A DNA stretch of 64,000 nt from Bacteroidota bacterium (GTDB taxonomy: Bacteria; Bacteroidota; Bacteroidia; Bacteroidales; Bacteroidaceae), in the NCBI GenBank assembly GCA_023426145.1, contig JAFABG010000040.1, positions 1-64,000 of the forward strand. Reading direction: 5' to 3'. The notes below the pieces were generated by a model. It saw nothing but the letters and a program-made list of their open reading frames with translations, was not told the DNA's origin and searched no databases. The stretch's first letter is position 1. Every line of letters starts with the position of its first letter. Both the position numbers and the translations under genes were made by a program. Below, in pieces: positions 16,880 through 26,733 of this stretch.

Positions 16880-16947
16880 AATGAAAAATGATCAATGATG
16901 AATAGGAAGTTGAAAAAACTCCTATTCATCATTGACCATTCTTCATT
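16880..16947. repeat. Long imperfect inverted repeat between lysS and gpsA
   Basis: A 28-bp left arm (16880-16907) pairs with a 28-bp right arm (about 16920-16947) with two mismatches, forming a large hairpin in the 88-bp gap. It touches the lysS stop. No T-run follows in the direction of transcription, so it may be a processing or stability element, or a small MITE-like palindrome. Confidence 0.65.
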
Positions 16948-18677
16948 TATTTAAGTTTATTTATCCACTCGGTCACGTCGTTCACGCTTGGATTGGTCAA
17001 TTCTAATTTATATTTTTTATTAATGCCGCAGATGTCTTGATGAAACTTCTGAGGGTTCACATCGATCATGTCCGCTACAGTATTGTAACCTGCTTTTTGG
17101 ATAACTGGTACCCAGTCTTCCGCGATGCCTAGTTCCATATATTTAGCAGCAGAATCTTTTTTGATCACTTTTTCAGGACGCATTTGAGGGAAGAACAATA
17201 CTTCTTGAATAGTGGTTTGTCCAGTCATTAACATAACCATTCGGTCAATACCAATACCAATACCAGAAGTAGGAGGCATACCATATTGCAAAGCTCTCAA
17301 GAAATCTTGATCGATAATCATCGCTTCGTCATCTCCCTTGTCTGCTAAACGCATTTGTTCTTTAAAGCGTTCTTCTTGATCCAAAGGATCATTCAGCTCA
17401 GAGTAGGCGTTAGCTAGCTCTTTACCGTTCACCATTAACTCAAAACGTTCTGTCAATCCGGGCTTAGAGCGGTGCATTTTAGTAAGCGGAGACATTTCAA
17501 CCGGGTAATCCGTGATGAAAGTAGGTTGAATGTAGCTACCTTCGCAGAATTCACCGAATATTTCATCAATCAGCTTACCTTTACCCATTGTCTCATCGAT
17601 TTCTTCCATCTTCAGCTCTTTACAGATCTGGCGGATTTCTTCTTCACTTTTTCCGTTGAGGTCATATCCAGTCTTTTCCTTAATAGCATCAAGGATAGGC
17701 AATCGGCGATATGGAGCTTTGAAGCTAATTGTTTTACCATCCACAACGCTTTCTGTACCTCCGTTTACTGCAATGCAAATACGTTCTAACAATTTTTCGG
17801 TGAAATCCATCATCCAATTGTAGTCTTTGTATTGCACATATAGTTCTATACAAGTAAATTCAGGGTTATGGGTTCTGTCCATACCTTCGTTACGGAAGTT
17901 CTTTCCAATTTCGTATACACCTTCAAAGCCACCAACAATTAGGCGTTTTAGATATAATTCAGTAGCAATTCGTAAGTATAGGTTTATATCTAACGAGTTG
18001 TGATGAGTAATGAAAGGACGTGCGCTAGCTCCACCTGCAATCGATTGCAAGATCGGAGTTTCAACTTCCGTGTATCCTGCTTCGTCAAGTGCATTACGTA
18101 ATGTCTTTACCACAGTAGCACGCTTTTCGAATGTTTCCTTAACATCGCCATTAACAACCAAGTCTACATAGCGTTGGCGGTAACGAAGTTCCGGATCTTC
18201 AAATGAATCATAAGCCACTCCATCTTTATATTTAACGATAGGCAATGGCTTGATAGATTTAGCAAGTACGGTTAGTTTTTTAGCATGTATACTGATCTCA
18301 CCCATTTGAGTGCGGAACACGAAACCCTCGATCCCAACAAAGTCTCCTAAGTCGAGCAGGCGTTTAAATACAGCGTTATATAATTCTTTATCTTCTCCCG
18401 GACAAATGTCATCCCGGGTTATATATACTTGAATACGACCTTTAGAATCTTGCAGCTCGATGAACGATGCTTTACCCATCACGCGGCGGCTCATTATACG
18501 GCCGGCAACTGATACTTGGCGAGGTTCGTTTTCATCATTAAATTCTGCTTTTATATCGGTAGAGAAAGCATTGGTTACATACTCTGCAGCAGGGTAGGGA
18601 TCAATACCCATGGCGCGAAGCTCATTCAGACTATTGCGCCGAATAATTTCCTGTTCACTTAGTTCTAATATATTCAT
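16947..18677 (-). CDS. lysS: Lysyl-tRNA synthetase, class II
   Basis: 576 residues. The N-terminal OB-fold anticodon-binding domain (VAGRIMSRRVMGKASFIELQ, about 59-78) is followed by the class II catalytic core: motif 1 near ETPILQSIAGGASARPF, motif 2 FRNEGMDRTHNPEFTCIELY near 261, motif 3 SGIGIGIDRMVMLMTG near 475. Beyond residue about 500 is a C-terminal extension of some 75 residues (helix-hairpin-like, GIAEDWVPVIQKAGYNTVAD onward) absent from E. coli LysS. It charges tRNA-Lys and is the first gene of a cluster with gpsA and pgi; its -7 element is at 18707-18714. Confidence 0.97.
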   Translation of the reverse strand: MNILELSEQEIIRRNSLNELRAMGIDPYPAAEYVTNAFSTDIKAEFNDENEPRQVSVAGRIMSRRVMGKASFIELQDSKGRIQVYITRDDICPGEDKELYNAVFKRLLDLGDFVGIEGFVFRTQMGEISIHAKKLTVLAKSIKPLPIVKYKDGVAYDSFEDPELRYRQRYVDLVVNGDVKETFEKRATVVKTLRNALDEAGYTEVETPILQSIAGGASARPFITHHNSLDINLYLRIATELYLKRLIVGGFEGVYEIGKNFRNEGMDRTHNPEFTCIELYVQYKDYNWMMDFTEKLLERICIAVNGGTESVVDGKTISFKAPYRRLPILDAIKEKTGYDLNGKSEEEIRQICKELKMEEIDETMGKGKLIDEIFGEFCEGSYIQPTFITDYPVEMSPLTKMHRSKPGLTERFELMVNGKELANAYSELNDPLDQEERFKEQMRLADKGDDEAMIIDQDFLRALQYGMPPTSGIGIGIDRMVMLMTGQTTIQEVLFFPQMRPEKVIKKDSAAKYMELGIAEDWVPVIQKAGYNTVADMIDVNPQKFHQDICGINKKYKLELTNPSVNDVTEWINKLK

Positions 18678-18706
18678 TTCGTTATGTATTAACTCAATTT
18701 TGGAGG

Positions 18707-18714
18707 CAAAAATA
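18707..18714 (-). promoter_or_regulatory. -7 element for lysS
   Basis: The minus strand reads TATTTTTG, 30 bp before the lysS ATG. Confidence 0.5.
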
Positions 18715-18755
18715 CGAAACTTTTCTCATATATCCTGTAATCCATCTCTTTTTTG

Positions 18756-18763
18756 TATCTTTG
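18756..18763 (+). promoter_or_regulatory. -7 element for the MATE gene
   Basis: TATCTTTG lies inside the longest open frame (from 18753), so the start is the ATG at 18777 or 18783, leaving a leader of about 8-14 nt. Confidence 0.55.
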
Positions 18764-18776
18764 CAGGCTCAAAACA

Positions 18777-20135
18777 ATGATTATGGCAGGAGAAAAGACA
18801 CCCACTGCTTTGGGTACAGAAAAGATCGGTAAGCTTTTAATGCAGTATGCTATACCCGCAATTATTGCTATGACGGCATCCTCTCTTTACAACATGGTTG
18901 ACAGCATTTTCATCGGTCACGGTGTGGGCGCGATGGCTATTTCCGGGTTGGCGCTAACTTTCCCACTCATGAACCTTGCTGCGGCTTTCGGTTCGTTGGT
19001 TGGAGTTGGAGCGTCTACCTTAGTGTCCGTAAAGTTGGGGCAGAAAGATTATAATACAGCTCAACGTGTATTGGGTAATGTAGTCGTTTTAAACCTTATC
19101 ATCGGGCTTTTATTCACTGTTGTAACACTCATTTTTCTTGATCCGATCCTCTATTTCTTTGGAGGAAGTGATGCCACTATTGGGTATGCTCGCGATTATA
19201 TGATTGTGATTTTGTTGGGAAATGTTGTTACTCATCTCTATCTAGGGTTGAATGCTATACTTCGTTCCTCGGGGCATCCTCAGAAGTCGATGTATGCCAC
19301 CATTGCTACAGTGCTCATCAATACTATTCTCGACCCACTTTTTATTTACGGTTTTGGTTGGGGCATACAAGGTGCTGCTATAGCTACCATCGTGGCCCAG
19401 CTACTTGCTTTGTTTTGGCAATTTAGATTGTTCAGTAACAAAGAAGAACTCTTGCATTTTCATAGAGGTATATTTCGATTGAGGAAGAAAATTGTATTAG
19501 ATTCGTTAGCAATAGGTATGGCGCCATTTTTAATGAATCTTGCTGCCTGTTTTATTGTGATTCTCATTAATAAAGGGCTGAAACAATACGGAGGAGATTT
19601 AGCAATCGGTGCTTTTGGTATTGTGAATCGTTTGATATTTTTGTTTGTAATGATTGTGATGGGGTTGAATCAAGGGATGCAACCTATAGCCGGTTATAAT
19701 TACGGGGCGAAACAATATCCACGTGTGACACGTGTTTTGACCATAACTATTTATGCGGCAACTTTAGTTACTACATTCGGCTTTCTGATGGGGATGTTTA
19801 TGCCTAGACTGGCAGTGTCTATCTTTACTAGCGATCAAGAACTGATCGAAATTTCTGCCAAAGGTTTGCGTATTGTAGTCATGTCATTTCCTATTGTAGG
19901 TTTTCAGATGGTAGCCTCTAACTTTTTTCAAAGCATCGGTATGGCAAGTAAAGCTATCTTCTTATCCGTTTCTCGCCAAGTTCTCATACTGATTCCTTGT
20001 CTGCTGTTACTTCCTCATCTTTATGGTCAATTGGGGGTGTGGATAAGTATGCCTATTTCTGATACGATATCCAGTCTGGTTGCCGGTGGAATGCTTTGGT
20101 GGCAGTTTCGTCAATTTCGCCAGAGCACTACATGA
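18777..20135 (+). CDS. MATE-family multidrug/toxin efflux transporter
   Basis: About 452 residues with 12 predicted transmembrane helices in two homologous bundles. Family features include the first-helix region QYAIPAIIAMTASSLYNMVD, the SGLALTFPLMNLAAAFGSLV stretch, and in the second half GAFGIVNRLIFLFVMIVMGL with NQGMQPIAGYNYGAKQ. MATE proteins export cationic drugs, dyes or metabolites in exchange for Na+ or H+. Substrate is unknown. Its 3' end overlaps the AraC-type gene on the other strand by 8 bp. The start is set by the promoter element at 18756-18763. Confidence 0.9.
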   Translation: MIMAGEKTPTALGTEKIGKLLMQYAIPAIIAMTASSLYNMVDSIFIGHGVGAMAISGLALTFPLMNLAAAFGSLVGVGASTLVSVKLGQKDYNTAQRVLGNVVVLNLIIGLLFTVVTLIFLDPILYFFGGSDATIGYARDYMIVILLGNVVTHLYLGLNAILRSSGHPQKSMYATIATVLINTILDPLFIYGFGWGIQGAAIATIVAQLLALFWQFRLFSNKEELLHFHRGIFRLRKKIVLDSLAIGMAPFLMNLAACFIVILINKGLKQYGGDLAIGAFGIVNRLIFLFVMIVMGLNQGMQPIAGYNYGAKQYPRVTRVLTITIYAATLVTTFGFLMGMFMPRLAVSIFTSDQELIEISAKGLRIVVMSFPIVGFQMVASNFFQSIGMASKAIFLSVSRQVLILIPCLLLLPHLYGQLGVWISMPISDTISSLVAGGMLWWQFRQFRQSTT

Positions 20136-20982
20136 TTTGTTTATGACGATACTCTTTCGGAGAGATTCCTACATATTGTTTAAAATATTTTCCAAAGAAT
20201 GATTGAGTAGGAAAATTGAGCCTTATTGCAATTTCCTTGATGGTGAGATCAGAGTTCTCTAAAAGATGTCTAGCTTCGGTGATTACCATTTGTATGATCC
20301 ATTGCAATGCTGTGCTACCAGATTTCTCTTTAATTACAGCCGAAAAATATCGGGAAGATAGGTACTGTTTATCTGCATAGAACGTAACATCTCGTTCCTG
20401 CTGATAATACCTATAAAGAGTAATAATAAAATTCTGAAAAATTTTATCTTTTTTATCTTGCGATAAGGGTTGTAGTGGCTGATTGGTAAAATAGATATTG
20501 AGTAATTCATAACATAGAGTTTGTCCCCATGACTTTATTAATTCTGTAATCAGGTGATGTCTTTGCGGTTGATTCTCAGAATCATTTAAACTCATTCGTT
20601 CTTGTAAGGTCTTTATTAATTTGCCTAAATAATGATATTGATCTTCGGTGATTGAGAAACAGGGGTTTTCACGTAGGTAAAGTAGGTTTTCTGAGTTAAC
20701 AATTTTGTTAACGATGGGAATAATATAATTTAAATCCACATCTAGCATGAATCCTTTGATGTCCTTGCTCACTTGCTGAATACGCATGAGGCAACCTGGC
20801 ATATAAATGCAAACATCCCCTTTACTAATTGAATAGGTTTTATCGTTCAATGAGATTTCGACTTGCCCTTCTTGACAGAAAAAGAATCCACAATCAGTAA
20901 TGGCACATATCATTGAACCTTCTTTATCTAAAGCATCGTCAAGAGATATGGAAACATATTTAAAAGGTATTTGTTTTTTCAT
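20128..20982 (-). CDS. AraC-family transcriptional regulator
   Basis: About 284 residues from the ATG at 20982. The N-terminal cupin-like sensing domain (about 15-95, with GDVCIYMPGCLMRIQ) is followed by a helical linker and a C-terminal pair of helix-turn-helix motifs (ITEARHLLENSDLTIKEIAI and FPTQSFFGKYFKQYVGISPKEYR). Regulators of this type activate nearby efflux or metabolic genes after ligand binding. It is divergent from the RND efflux operon starting at 21162, which is the likely target. A longer frame to 21036 adds 18 residues and is not favoured, because MKKQIPFKY begins the usual domain. Confidence 0.88.
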   Translation of the reverse strand: MKKQIPFKYVSISLDDALDKEGSMICAITDCGFFFCQEGQVEISLNDKTYSISKGDVCIYMPGCLMRIQQVSKDIKGFMLDVDLNYIIPIVNKIVNSENLLYLRENPCFSITEDQYHYLGKLIKTLQERMSLNDSENQPQRHHLITELIKSWGQTLCYELLNIYFTNQPLQPLSQDKKDKIFQNFIITLYRYYQQERDVTFYADKQYLSSRYFSAVIKEKSGSTALQWIIQMVITEARHLLENSDLTIKEIAIRLNFPTQSFFGKYFKQYVGISPKEYRHKQIM

Positions 20983-21128
20983 TATTCTTTTCTTTAGGTA
21001 GGTGTTTACTGCAAAGTAACGAACAAATAAATACAAATAGCAAATAAATTAGAGATTTTGAGCATAAAAAGCTGCAAATCGAACAATATTTATCTTAAAT
21101 CAACCTTTTTACTTTTAGTTGCATGAGA

Positions 21129-21136
21129 TACTTTTG
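21129..21136 (+). promoter_or_regulatory. -7 element for the RND efflux operon
   Basis: TACTTTTG matches TAnnTTTG, 26 bp before the ATG at 21162. The 179-bp divergent spacer would house the AraC-type binding site. Confidence 0.5.
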
Positions 21137-21161
21137 CATGAACTAAATAAAGGATGAAAAT

Positions 21162-22232
21162 ATGAGACGATTAAACTTTTTATTTATAGGAATTTCTGTT
21201 ATGCTGTTGGCCGCTTGTGGACAACGTTCGCAGGTCGCAGATAGCAAACCTACTGTGAAGATCGATACTGTACTTTCTGCTGACAGGCAGACATCTTTGC
21301 AATTTCCCGGTCGAGTGAAGGCAGCTCAGGATATCAGTTTGTCATTTCGTGTGAGTGGCACGATATTGCGAATGCATGTAGACGACGGAACGTATGTTCG
21401 AAAGGGGCAATTATTGGCTGAGTTAGACCCTACTGATTATCAAATTCAAGTGGATGCTGCGGAGGCAGAATATAAGAAAGTGAAAGCAGAAGCTGAGCGC
21501 GTGATGGCACTTTATAAAGAGAATGTAACAACCCCTGATGCCAATGATAAGGCAAAGTATGGGTTACAGCAAATAACGGCTAAGTATAATCATGCTAAAG
21601 ATCAATTAAAATATACCCGTTTGTATGCTCCTTTTAGTGGCTATGTGCAAAAGCGGCTATTCGATTCTCATGAAACGATTGCAGCGGGCATGCCTGTGGT
21701 GTCTATGATTAGTGAAGGAAAGCCGGAAGTGGAGATTAATCTGCCAGCAATAGCTTATATTCGTCGTGAACAGTTCAGAGGATTCACCTGTACCTTCGAG
21801 ATTTACCCCGGACAGGAATATAAACTTGAACAGATAAACGTGACTCCAAAAGCCAATGCCAATCAATTGTATACGATGCGTTTGCAGCTAGATAGAACGA
21901 TGGAACAAGCACTCCCTTCACCGGGAATGAATACGATGGTTACCATCACTTGCACTGGAGAAAAAGCACTTCATTTATCCGTACCTACAGGTGCCGTGCT
22001 TCGTGAAAAAGGAACTGCATCAGTTTTCGTTTATGAGGCATCGACTCATAAGGTTCATCGTTGCGCTGTGACAGTCACCCGCTTGTTGGGTAGTGGGCGA
22101 TGTTTGATTATGGCTGATGGTTTGAAACCCGGCGATCTTATTGTGTCTTCGGGAGTACATCATGTGAAAGAGGGTGAGACAGTTGATCCTTTGCTGCCTC
22201 CATCAAGAACGAATGTGGGAGGATTATTATGA
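21162..22232 (+). CDS. RND efflux periplasmic adaptor (membrane-fusion lipoprotein)
   Basis: 356 residues with a lipoprotein signal (GISVMLLAACGQ). Barrel-sandwich lipoyl halves are at about 44-80 (VKAAQDISLSFRVSGTILRM; DDGTYVRKGQLLAELDPTDY) and 150-175 (LKYTRLYAPFSGYVQKRLFD), around a short alpha-hairpin (about 85-140). A beta-barrel and membrane-proximal domain follow (PSPGMNTMVTITCT; LSVPTGAVLREKGTASVFVY). It links the inner-membrane pump to TolC. The stop overlaps the pump start by 4 bp. Confidence 0.93.
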   Translation: MRRLNFLFIGISVMLLAACGQRSQVADSKPTVKIDTVLSADRQTSLQFPGRVKAAQDISLSFRVSGTILRMHVDDGTYVRKGQLLAELDPTDYQIQVDAAEAEYKKVKAEAERVMALYKENVTTPDANDKAKYGLQQITAKYNHAKDQLKYTRLYAPFSGYVQKRLFDSHETIAAGMPVVSMISEGKPEVEINLPAIAYIRREQFRGFTCTFEIYPGQEYKLEQINVTPKANANQLYTMRLQLDRTMEQALPSPGMNTMVTITCTGEKALHLSVPTGAVLREKGTASVFVYEASTHKVHRCAVTVTRLLGSGRCLIMADGLKPGDLIVSSGVHHVKEGETVDPLLPPSRTNVGGLL

Positions 22233-25200
22233 TGGATCTGAGTAAATGGGCTTTTGATAACAGAAAGTTAGTTTACTTTCTGATCGGTGTCCTCATGTTG
22301 GGGGGAGTATATTCCAGCTATGAAATGAGTAAGCTTGAAGATCCCGAGGTGATGGTGAAAGTTGCTATGGTGGCAACTACCTATCCGGGTGCTTCTGCAC
22401 ATCAAGTAGAACTAGAGGTTACGGATGTACTTGAAAAGAATATCCGGACAATGGGAAACATTGATAATGTGGAAAGTTATTCCTACAATGATCTTTCGCT
22501 TATTCAGGTAGAACTGAAAACAACAGTCAAAGAGGCGGATGTACAACAATGTTGGGATTTGTTGCGTCGTAAAGTTGCCAATGCACAGGCGGAACTTCCT
22601 GAAGGAGTAGGAACTCCGATTATCAGAGATGATTTCGGAAATGTGTATGGCATGTTCTATGCCCTCACTGGTGATGGATTAAAAGATCGAGAATTGTCAG
22701 ACTATGCCGAACTCATTAAGCGAGAAGTGGGCGAACTGGATGGTGTGGAACGGGTAGACTTGTACGGAAAACGTGAGGAGTGCATCAATATATCTCTGTT
22801 GCAGGATCGGATGGCTAATCTAGGTGTAAAGCCTGCCGAAGTGCTTGCCACTCTTAATGGTCAAAACCAAACGACTTACACCGGCTATTATGATAATGGA
22901 GATCATCGCATTCGCGTGGCGGTGAGCGATAAATTTAAAACGGTAGAAGACATTGGCCGTATGCTCATTCAGGGGCACGACGATGACCAGTTGCGTTTGA
23001 GTGATATAGCACGCATTGAGAAAGACTATGAAAATCCTACTCGCAATCAACTCTTTTACGATCAGCAGCGGGCTATGGGTATTTTGATTGCTGCTTCTTC
23101 CGGTTCCGATATTATTAAAATTGGTCATCGAGTAGAAAAGAAGTTGGAAGAGCTGGAAGCCGAAAGATTTCCCGCAGGAGTGGAGTGTCACAAGGTCTTT
23201 TATCAACCGGAGCGTGTCTCAGATTCATTAGGCACTTTCGTTATAAACTTAATTGAATCTGTGCTTATTGTAGTGATCATTTTAATGATTGCCATGGGGT
23301 TCAAGAGTGGAGTAATCATTGGAATTAGCTTGATCGTAACCGTGTTCGGTACATTCTTATTCCTTTCCTTTGTCGACGGAACGATGCAGCGAGTTTCGTT
23401 AGCTTCGTTTGTGCTGGCTATGGGTATGCTGGTTGATAATGCGATTGTGATTATCGACGGAATCTTGGTCGATTTGAAAGCGGGAAAGAGTCGAATGGAA
23501 GCGATGACAGCCATTGGAAGACAGACTGCCATGCCACTGCTGGGAGCAACGTTGATTGCCATTATCGCCTTTCTGCCTATCTTTATGTCTCCCGATACTG
23601 CTGGGGTGTATACTCGTGACTTATTTATCGTTTTGGCTGTATCGTTATTGCTGAGCTGGGTATTGGCTTTGGTGCATGTCCCTTTAATGGCAAATCGTAT
23701 TCTACATCCCGACGTTTCAAAAGAAACCTCGGCTACAGGCGGTCGTGTTTATAACGGAAAAATCTATGCCGCATTGCGTTCTTTGTTGCATTTTGGGCTA
23801 GGACATCGGTTGAGCTTCGTTTTTGCTATGGTTGTGTTGCTCATTCTTTCCGTGTTTGGCTATCGGTTTATGCGGCAAGGCTTTTTCCCAGACATGGTTT
23901 ACGATCAACTTTATATGGAGTATAAGTTGCCAGAAGGTACTAATTATACTCGGGTAGCAAAGGATTTGGAAGAAATAGAATCTTACTTGAAAACTCGTCC
24001 CGAAGTAACGCATATCACTGCTTCTATTGGTGGCACTCCCGGTCGATACAATTTAGTGCGCAACATTGCCAATCCATCATTGGCTTACGGTGAACTGATT
24101 ATTGATTTTACCTCTCCGGATTTGTTAGTGGAGAAGATGCCTGAAATTCAGCAATACCTAACTAAACATTATCCTGACGCCTACGTGAAGTTGAAGCGCT
24201 ATAATCTTATGTTCAAGAAATACCCGATTGAGGCACAGTTTACAGGTCCCGATCCTGTTGTCTTACATCAGTTGGCAGATAGTGCCCGTCGCATCATGGA
24301 ACAAAGTTCGGATGTTTGCTTGATCACTACCGATTGGGAACCACAGGTTCCTATCCTCACGGTTGAATACGATCAGCCAACGGCACGTGCAATAGGGTTG
24401 AGTCGTAATGACGTTAGTCTTTCTTTATTGTCCGCCACCAGTGGCATCCCCATTGGTTCCTTCCATGAAGGCATTCATCGCGATAATATTTATCTGCGTT
24501 GCCTAGACGAGCAAGGAAAACCGATAGAGAATCTTGATAATACACAGATATTCTCCTCTCTTCCCTCATTGAACGGCTTATTAACACAAGAGATGATGAC
24601 GAAATTGAGAGCCGGTACACTTTCAAAAGATGAGCTGATTGAAACACTGATGGGCACTACTCCGCTGAAGCAGATTAGTAAACGAATTGATGTACAATGG
24701 GAAGATCCTGTGGTTCCTCGTTATAATGGTCAGCGTAGCCAACGCGTTCAGTGTTCTCCTGTTCCCGGAGTGGAAACAGAGAAGGCGCGGCAGTCTATTG
24801 CGGCACAGATTCAGCAAATCCCATTACCTAAAGGTTATCGCTTGGAATGGCAGGGAGAAAAAAATGCGAGTACCAAATCCATGCAGTATCTGTTCAAGAA
24901 CTTCCCTCTAGCTATCATTTTGATGATTGCCATACTGATCATGCTGTTTAAAGACTATCGTAAACCAATTATCATCTTTTGTTGCATACCGTTAGTCTTT
25001 GTCGGTGTAGTTGCAGTAATGTTGCTCACAGGAAAAACCTTTAACTTTGTGGCGATAGTAGGCACCTTGGGGTTGATTGGCATGATTATAAAAAATGGAA
25101 TTGTGCTGATGGATGAGATCACCTTGCAAATTAATGGAGGGGCTGAACCGATTACTGCATTGGTTGATAGTGCACAGAGTCGTTTACGTCCCGTAATGAT

Positions 25201-25369
25201 GGCTTCGTTGACGACAATTTTGGGAATGATTCCACTTTTGCCGGATGCGATGTTCGGTTCTTTGGCAGCCTCTATCATGGGCGGACTGCTGTTTGGAACA
25301 CTCATCACGTTGCTCTTTATCCCTATTTTGTACGCGCTATTCTTTCATATAAAAAAAGTAGATCAATGA
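22229..25369 (+). CDS. RND efflux transporter permease (AcrB/MexB-type, HAE1)
   Basis: 1046 residues, standard length, with twelve transmembrane helices in two sets (helix 1 at about 12-30; helices 2-6 from about 340 to 490; helix 7 near 530; 8-12 from about 890 to 1040) and two large periplasmic porter regions. The proton-relay area is visible in helix 4 as SFVLAMGMLVDNAIVIIDGI, with two Asp residues as in AcrB. The pump expels drugs, bile salts or metabolites using the proton gradient. It sits between the adaptor (4-bp overlap) and the TolC-like gene (4-bp overlap), forming a complete tripartite operon. Confidence 0.95.
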   Translation: MMDLSKWAFDNRKLVYFLIGVLMLGGVYSSYEMSKLEDPEVMVKVAMVATTYPGASAHQVELEVTDVLEKNIRTMGNIDNVESYSYNDLSLIQVELKTTVKEADVQQCWDLLRRKVANAQAELPEGVGTPIIRDDFGNVYGMFYALTGDGLKDRELSDYAELIKREVGELDGVERVDLYGKREECINISLLQDRMANLGVKPAEVLATLNGQNQTTYTGYYDNGDHRIRVAVSDKFKTVEDIGRMLIQGHDDDQLRLSDIARIEKDYENPTRNQLFYDQQRAMGILIAASSGSDIIKIGHRVEKKLEELEAERFPAGVECHKVFYQPERVSDSLGTFVINLIESVLIVVIILMIAMGFKSGVIIGISLIVTVFGTFLFLSFVDGTMQRVSLASFVLAMGMLVDNAIVIIDGILVDLKAGKSRMEAMTAIGRQTAMPLLGATLIAIIAFLPIFMSPDTAGVYTRDLFIVLAVSLLLSWVLALVHVPLMANRILHPDVSKETSATGGRVYNGKIYAALRSLLHFGLGHRLSFVFAMVVLLILSVFGYRFMRQGFFPDMVYDQLYMEYKLPEGTNYTRVAKDLEEIESYLKTRPEVTHITASIGGTPGRYNLVRNIANPSLAYGELIIDFTSPDLLVEKMPEIQQYLTKHYPDAYVKLKRYNLMFKKYPIEAQFTGPDPVVLHQLADSARRIMEQSSDVCLITTDWEPQVPILTVEYDQPTARAIGLSRNDVSLSLLSATSGIPIGSFHEGIHRDNIYLRCLDEQGKPIENLDNTQIFSSLPSLNGLLTQEMMTKLRAGTLSKDELIETLMGTTPLKQISKRIDVQWEDPVVPRYNGQRSQRVQCSPVPGVETEKARQSIAAQIQQIPLPKGYRLEWQGEKNASTKSMQYLFKNFPLAIILMIAILIMLFKDYRKPIIIFCCIPLVFVGVVAVMLLTGKTFNFVAIVGTLGLIGMIIKNGIVLMDEITLQINGGAEPITALVDSAQSRLRPVMMASLTTILGMIPLLPDAMFGSLAASIMGGLLFGTLITLLFIPILYALFFHIKKVDQ

Positions 25370-26733
25370 AAAAAGAATATCAAATAGCTGTTTGCGCTGT
25401 GTTATTAATGGTGGCTTCTCTTTCTGCTTCGGCACAAGAAAAACTTAGCATAGAACAATGTCGCGAAATGGCTCTGAAATATAACAAAGAAATCGGTGCA
25501 GCTGCCAAGCAAACAGAAGCTGCCCGATTGATGTCGCTAAGTTATAAGGCGAATTTCCTCCCCAATTTCACAGCGAGTGGAACAGGGTTATATAGTACTG
25601 CCGACGGAAGTTTCGGGGTGCCGGGAGGAAACCTTCCCGTATATTTACCTAATCCGGCTACCGGCGAAATGGTATCAAGTGGCTTTGCTTATTTTCCCGG
25701 ACTGAATCTGGATTATAAAGTAGGCACTGTTTATCAGGGTGGTGTGCAGGTTGAGCAACCTCTTTATATGGGTGGTAAGATTCGTGCTGCCTATAAAATG
25801 TCATTATTAGGCAAAGAACTGGCACATTTGAATGAAGCTCTCACTGCGTCGGAGGTCATTTTGAATACCGATAAAGCTTATGTGCAATTGGTCAAAGCTA
25901 AAGAGATGAAGAAAGTGGCTGAGAAATATCACTTTCTGCTCGCCGAACTTTCTCGGAATGTGAAGAGTGCCCATCAGCATGGTATGAAACCACAGAATGA
26001 TGTTTTGAAAGTACAAGTGAAACTCAATGAAAGTGAGTTGTCTTTGCGTAAAGCCGATAATGCGCTTCGACTAGCTGCTATGAATCTTTGCCATTTTATC
26101 GGTTTGAATTTGACTACTAAGATTGATGTCTCAGATGAATTTCCTGAAGTGTCGAAGGAATGGAAATCACAAATGGTTGATGTAAGCGCTCGTCCTGAAT
26201 ATGGAATGTTGAATAAACAAGTTGCTATGGCTAAACAGCAGGTGAAGTTGAACCGTAGCGAGTTACTTCCGCAAATTGGAGTGAGGGGTAGTTATGACTA
26301 TCTCCATGGGATTGAAGTCAATAACGAAACGTTGATGAAGAAAGGTTCTTTTTCCGTGTTTTTAAACGTATCCATACCTCTTTTCCATTTTGGAGAGCGT
26401 AGTAATAAAGTACGTTCAGCCAAAGTGAAGCTTCAACAAACTCGTTTGGAACAAGAAAATGCTAACGAAAGGATGTTACTTGAGTTAACGCAAGCTGCTA
26501 ATAATTTGGATGAGGCTCGTTTCGAATGCGAACTATCAGAACGTTCGTTGGAACAGGCAGAAGAGAATATGAAGGTCAGTGGCAAGCAATATGAAGTGGG
26601 CTTCGAAACGCTTTCGGACCATCTGGAAGCGCAGGTTATGTGGCAGCAGGCCTACCAAACAAAGGTGGATGCCCATTTTCAACTATACGTATGTTATGTG
26701 GCTTATTTAAAAGCGGCTGGACAATTACAGTAA
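25366..26733 (+). CDS. TolC-family outer-membrane efflux channel
   Basis: 455 residues. The signal peptide ends at SLSASAQ, then two repeats of the outer-membrane efflux protein domain: LSIEQCREMALKYNKEIGAA near 26 and, in the second half, ARPEYGMLNKQVAMAKQQVK near 284. Long amphipathic helices build the periplasmic tunnel (VRSAKVKLQQTRLEQENANE). It completes the tripartite pump with the two upstream genes and overlaps the permease stop by 4 bp. A set of hairpins at 26734-26857 follows. Confidence 0.93.
   Translation: MKKEYQIAVCAVLLMVASLSASAQEKLSIEQCREMALKYNKEIGAAAKQTEAARLMSLSYKANFLPNFTASGTGLYSTADGSFGVPGGNLPVYLPNPATGEMVSSGFAYFPGLNLDYKVGTVYQGGVQVEQPLYMGGKIRAAYKMSLLGKELAHLNEALTASEVILNTDKAYVQLVKAKEMKKVAEKYHFLLAELSRNVKSAHQHGMKPQNDVLKVQVKLNESELSLRKADNALRLAAMNLCHFIGLNLTTKIDVSDEFPEVSKEWKSQMVDVSARPEYGMLNKQVAMAKQQVKLNRSELLPQIGVRGSYDYLHGIEVNNETLMKKGSFSVFLNVSIPLFHFGERSNKVRSAKVKLQQTRLEQENANERMLLELTQAANNLDEARFECELSERSLEQAEENMKVSGKQYEVGFETLSDHLEAQVMWQQAYQTKVDAHFQLYVCYVAYLKAAGQLQ

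Noticed and set aside
23203..23562. Long antisense open frames inside the RND permease and other large genes
   Set aside because: They are shadows of strongly coding frames on the other strand, lacking start signals and family resemblance.
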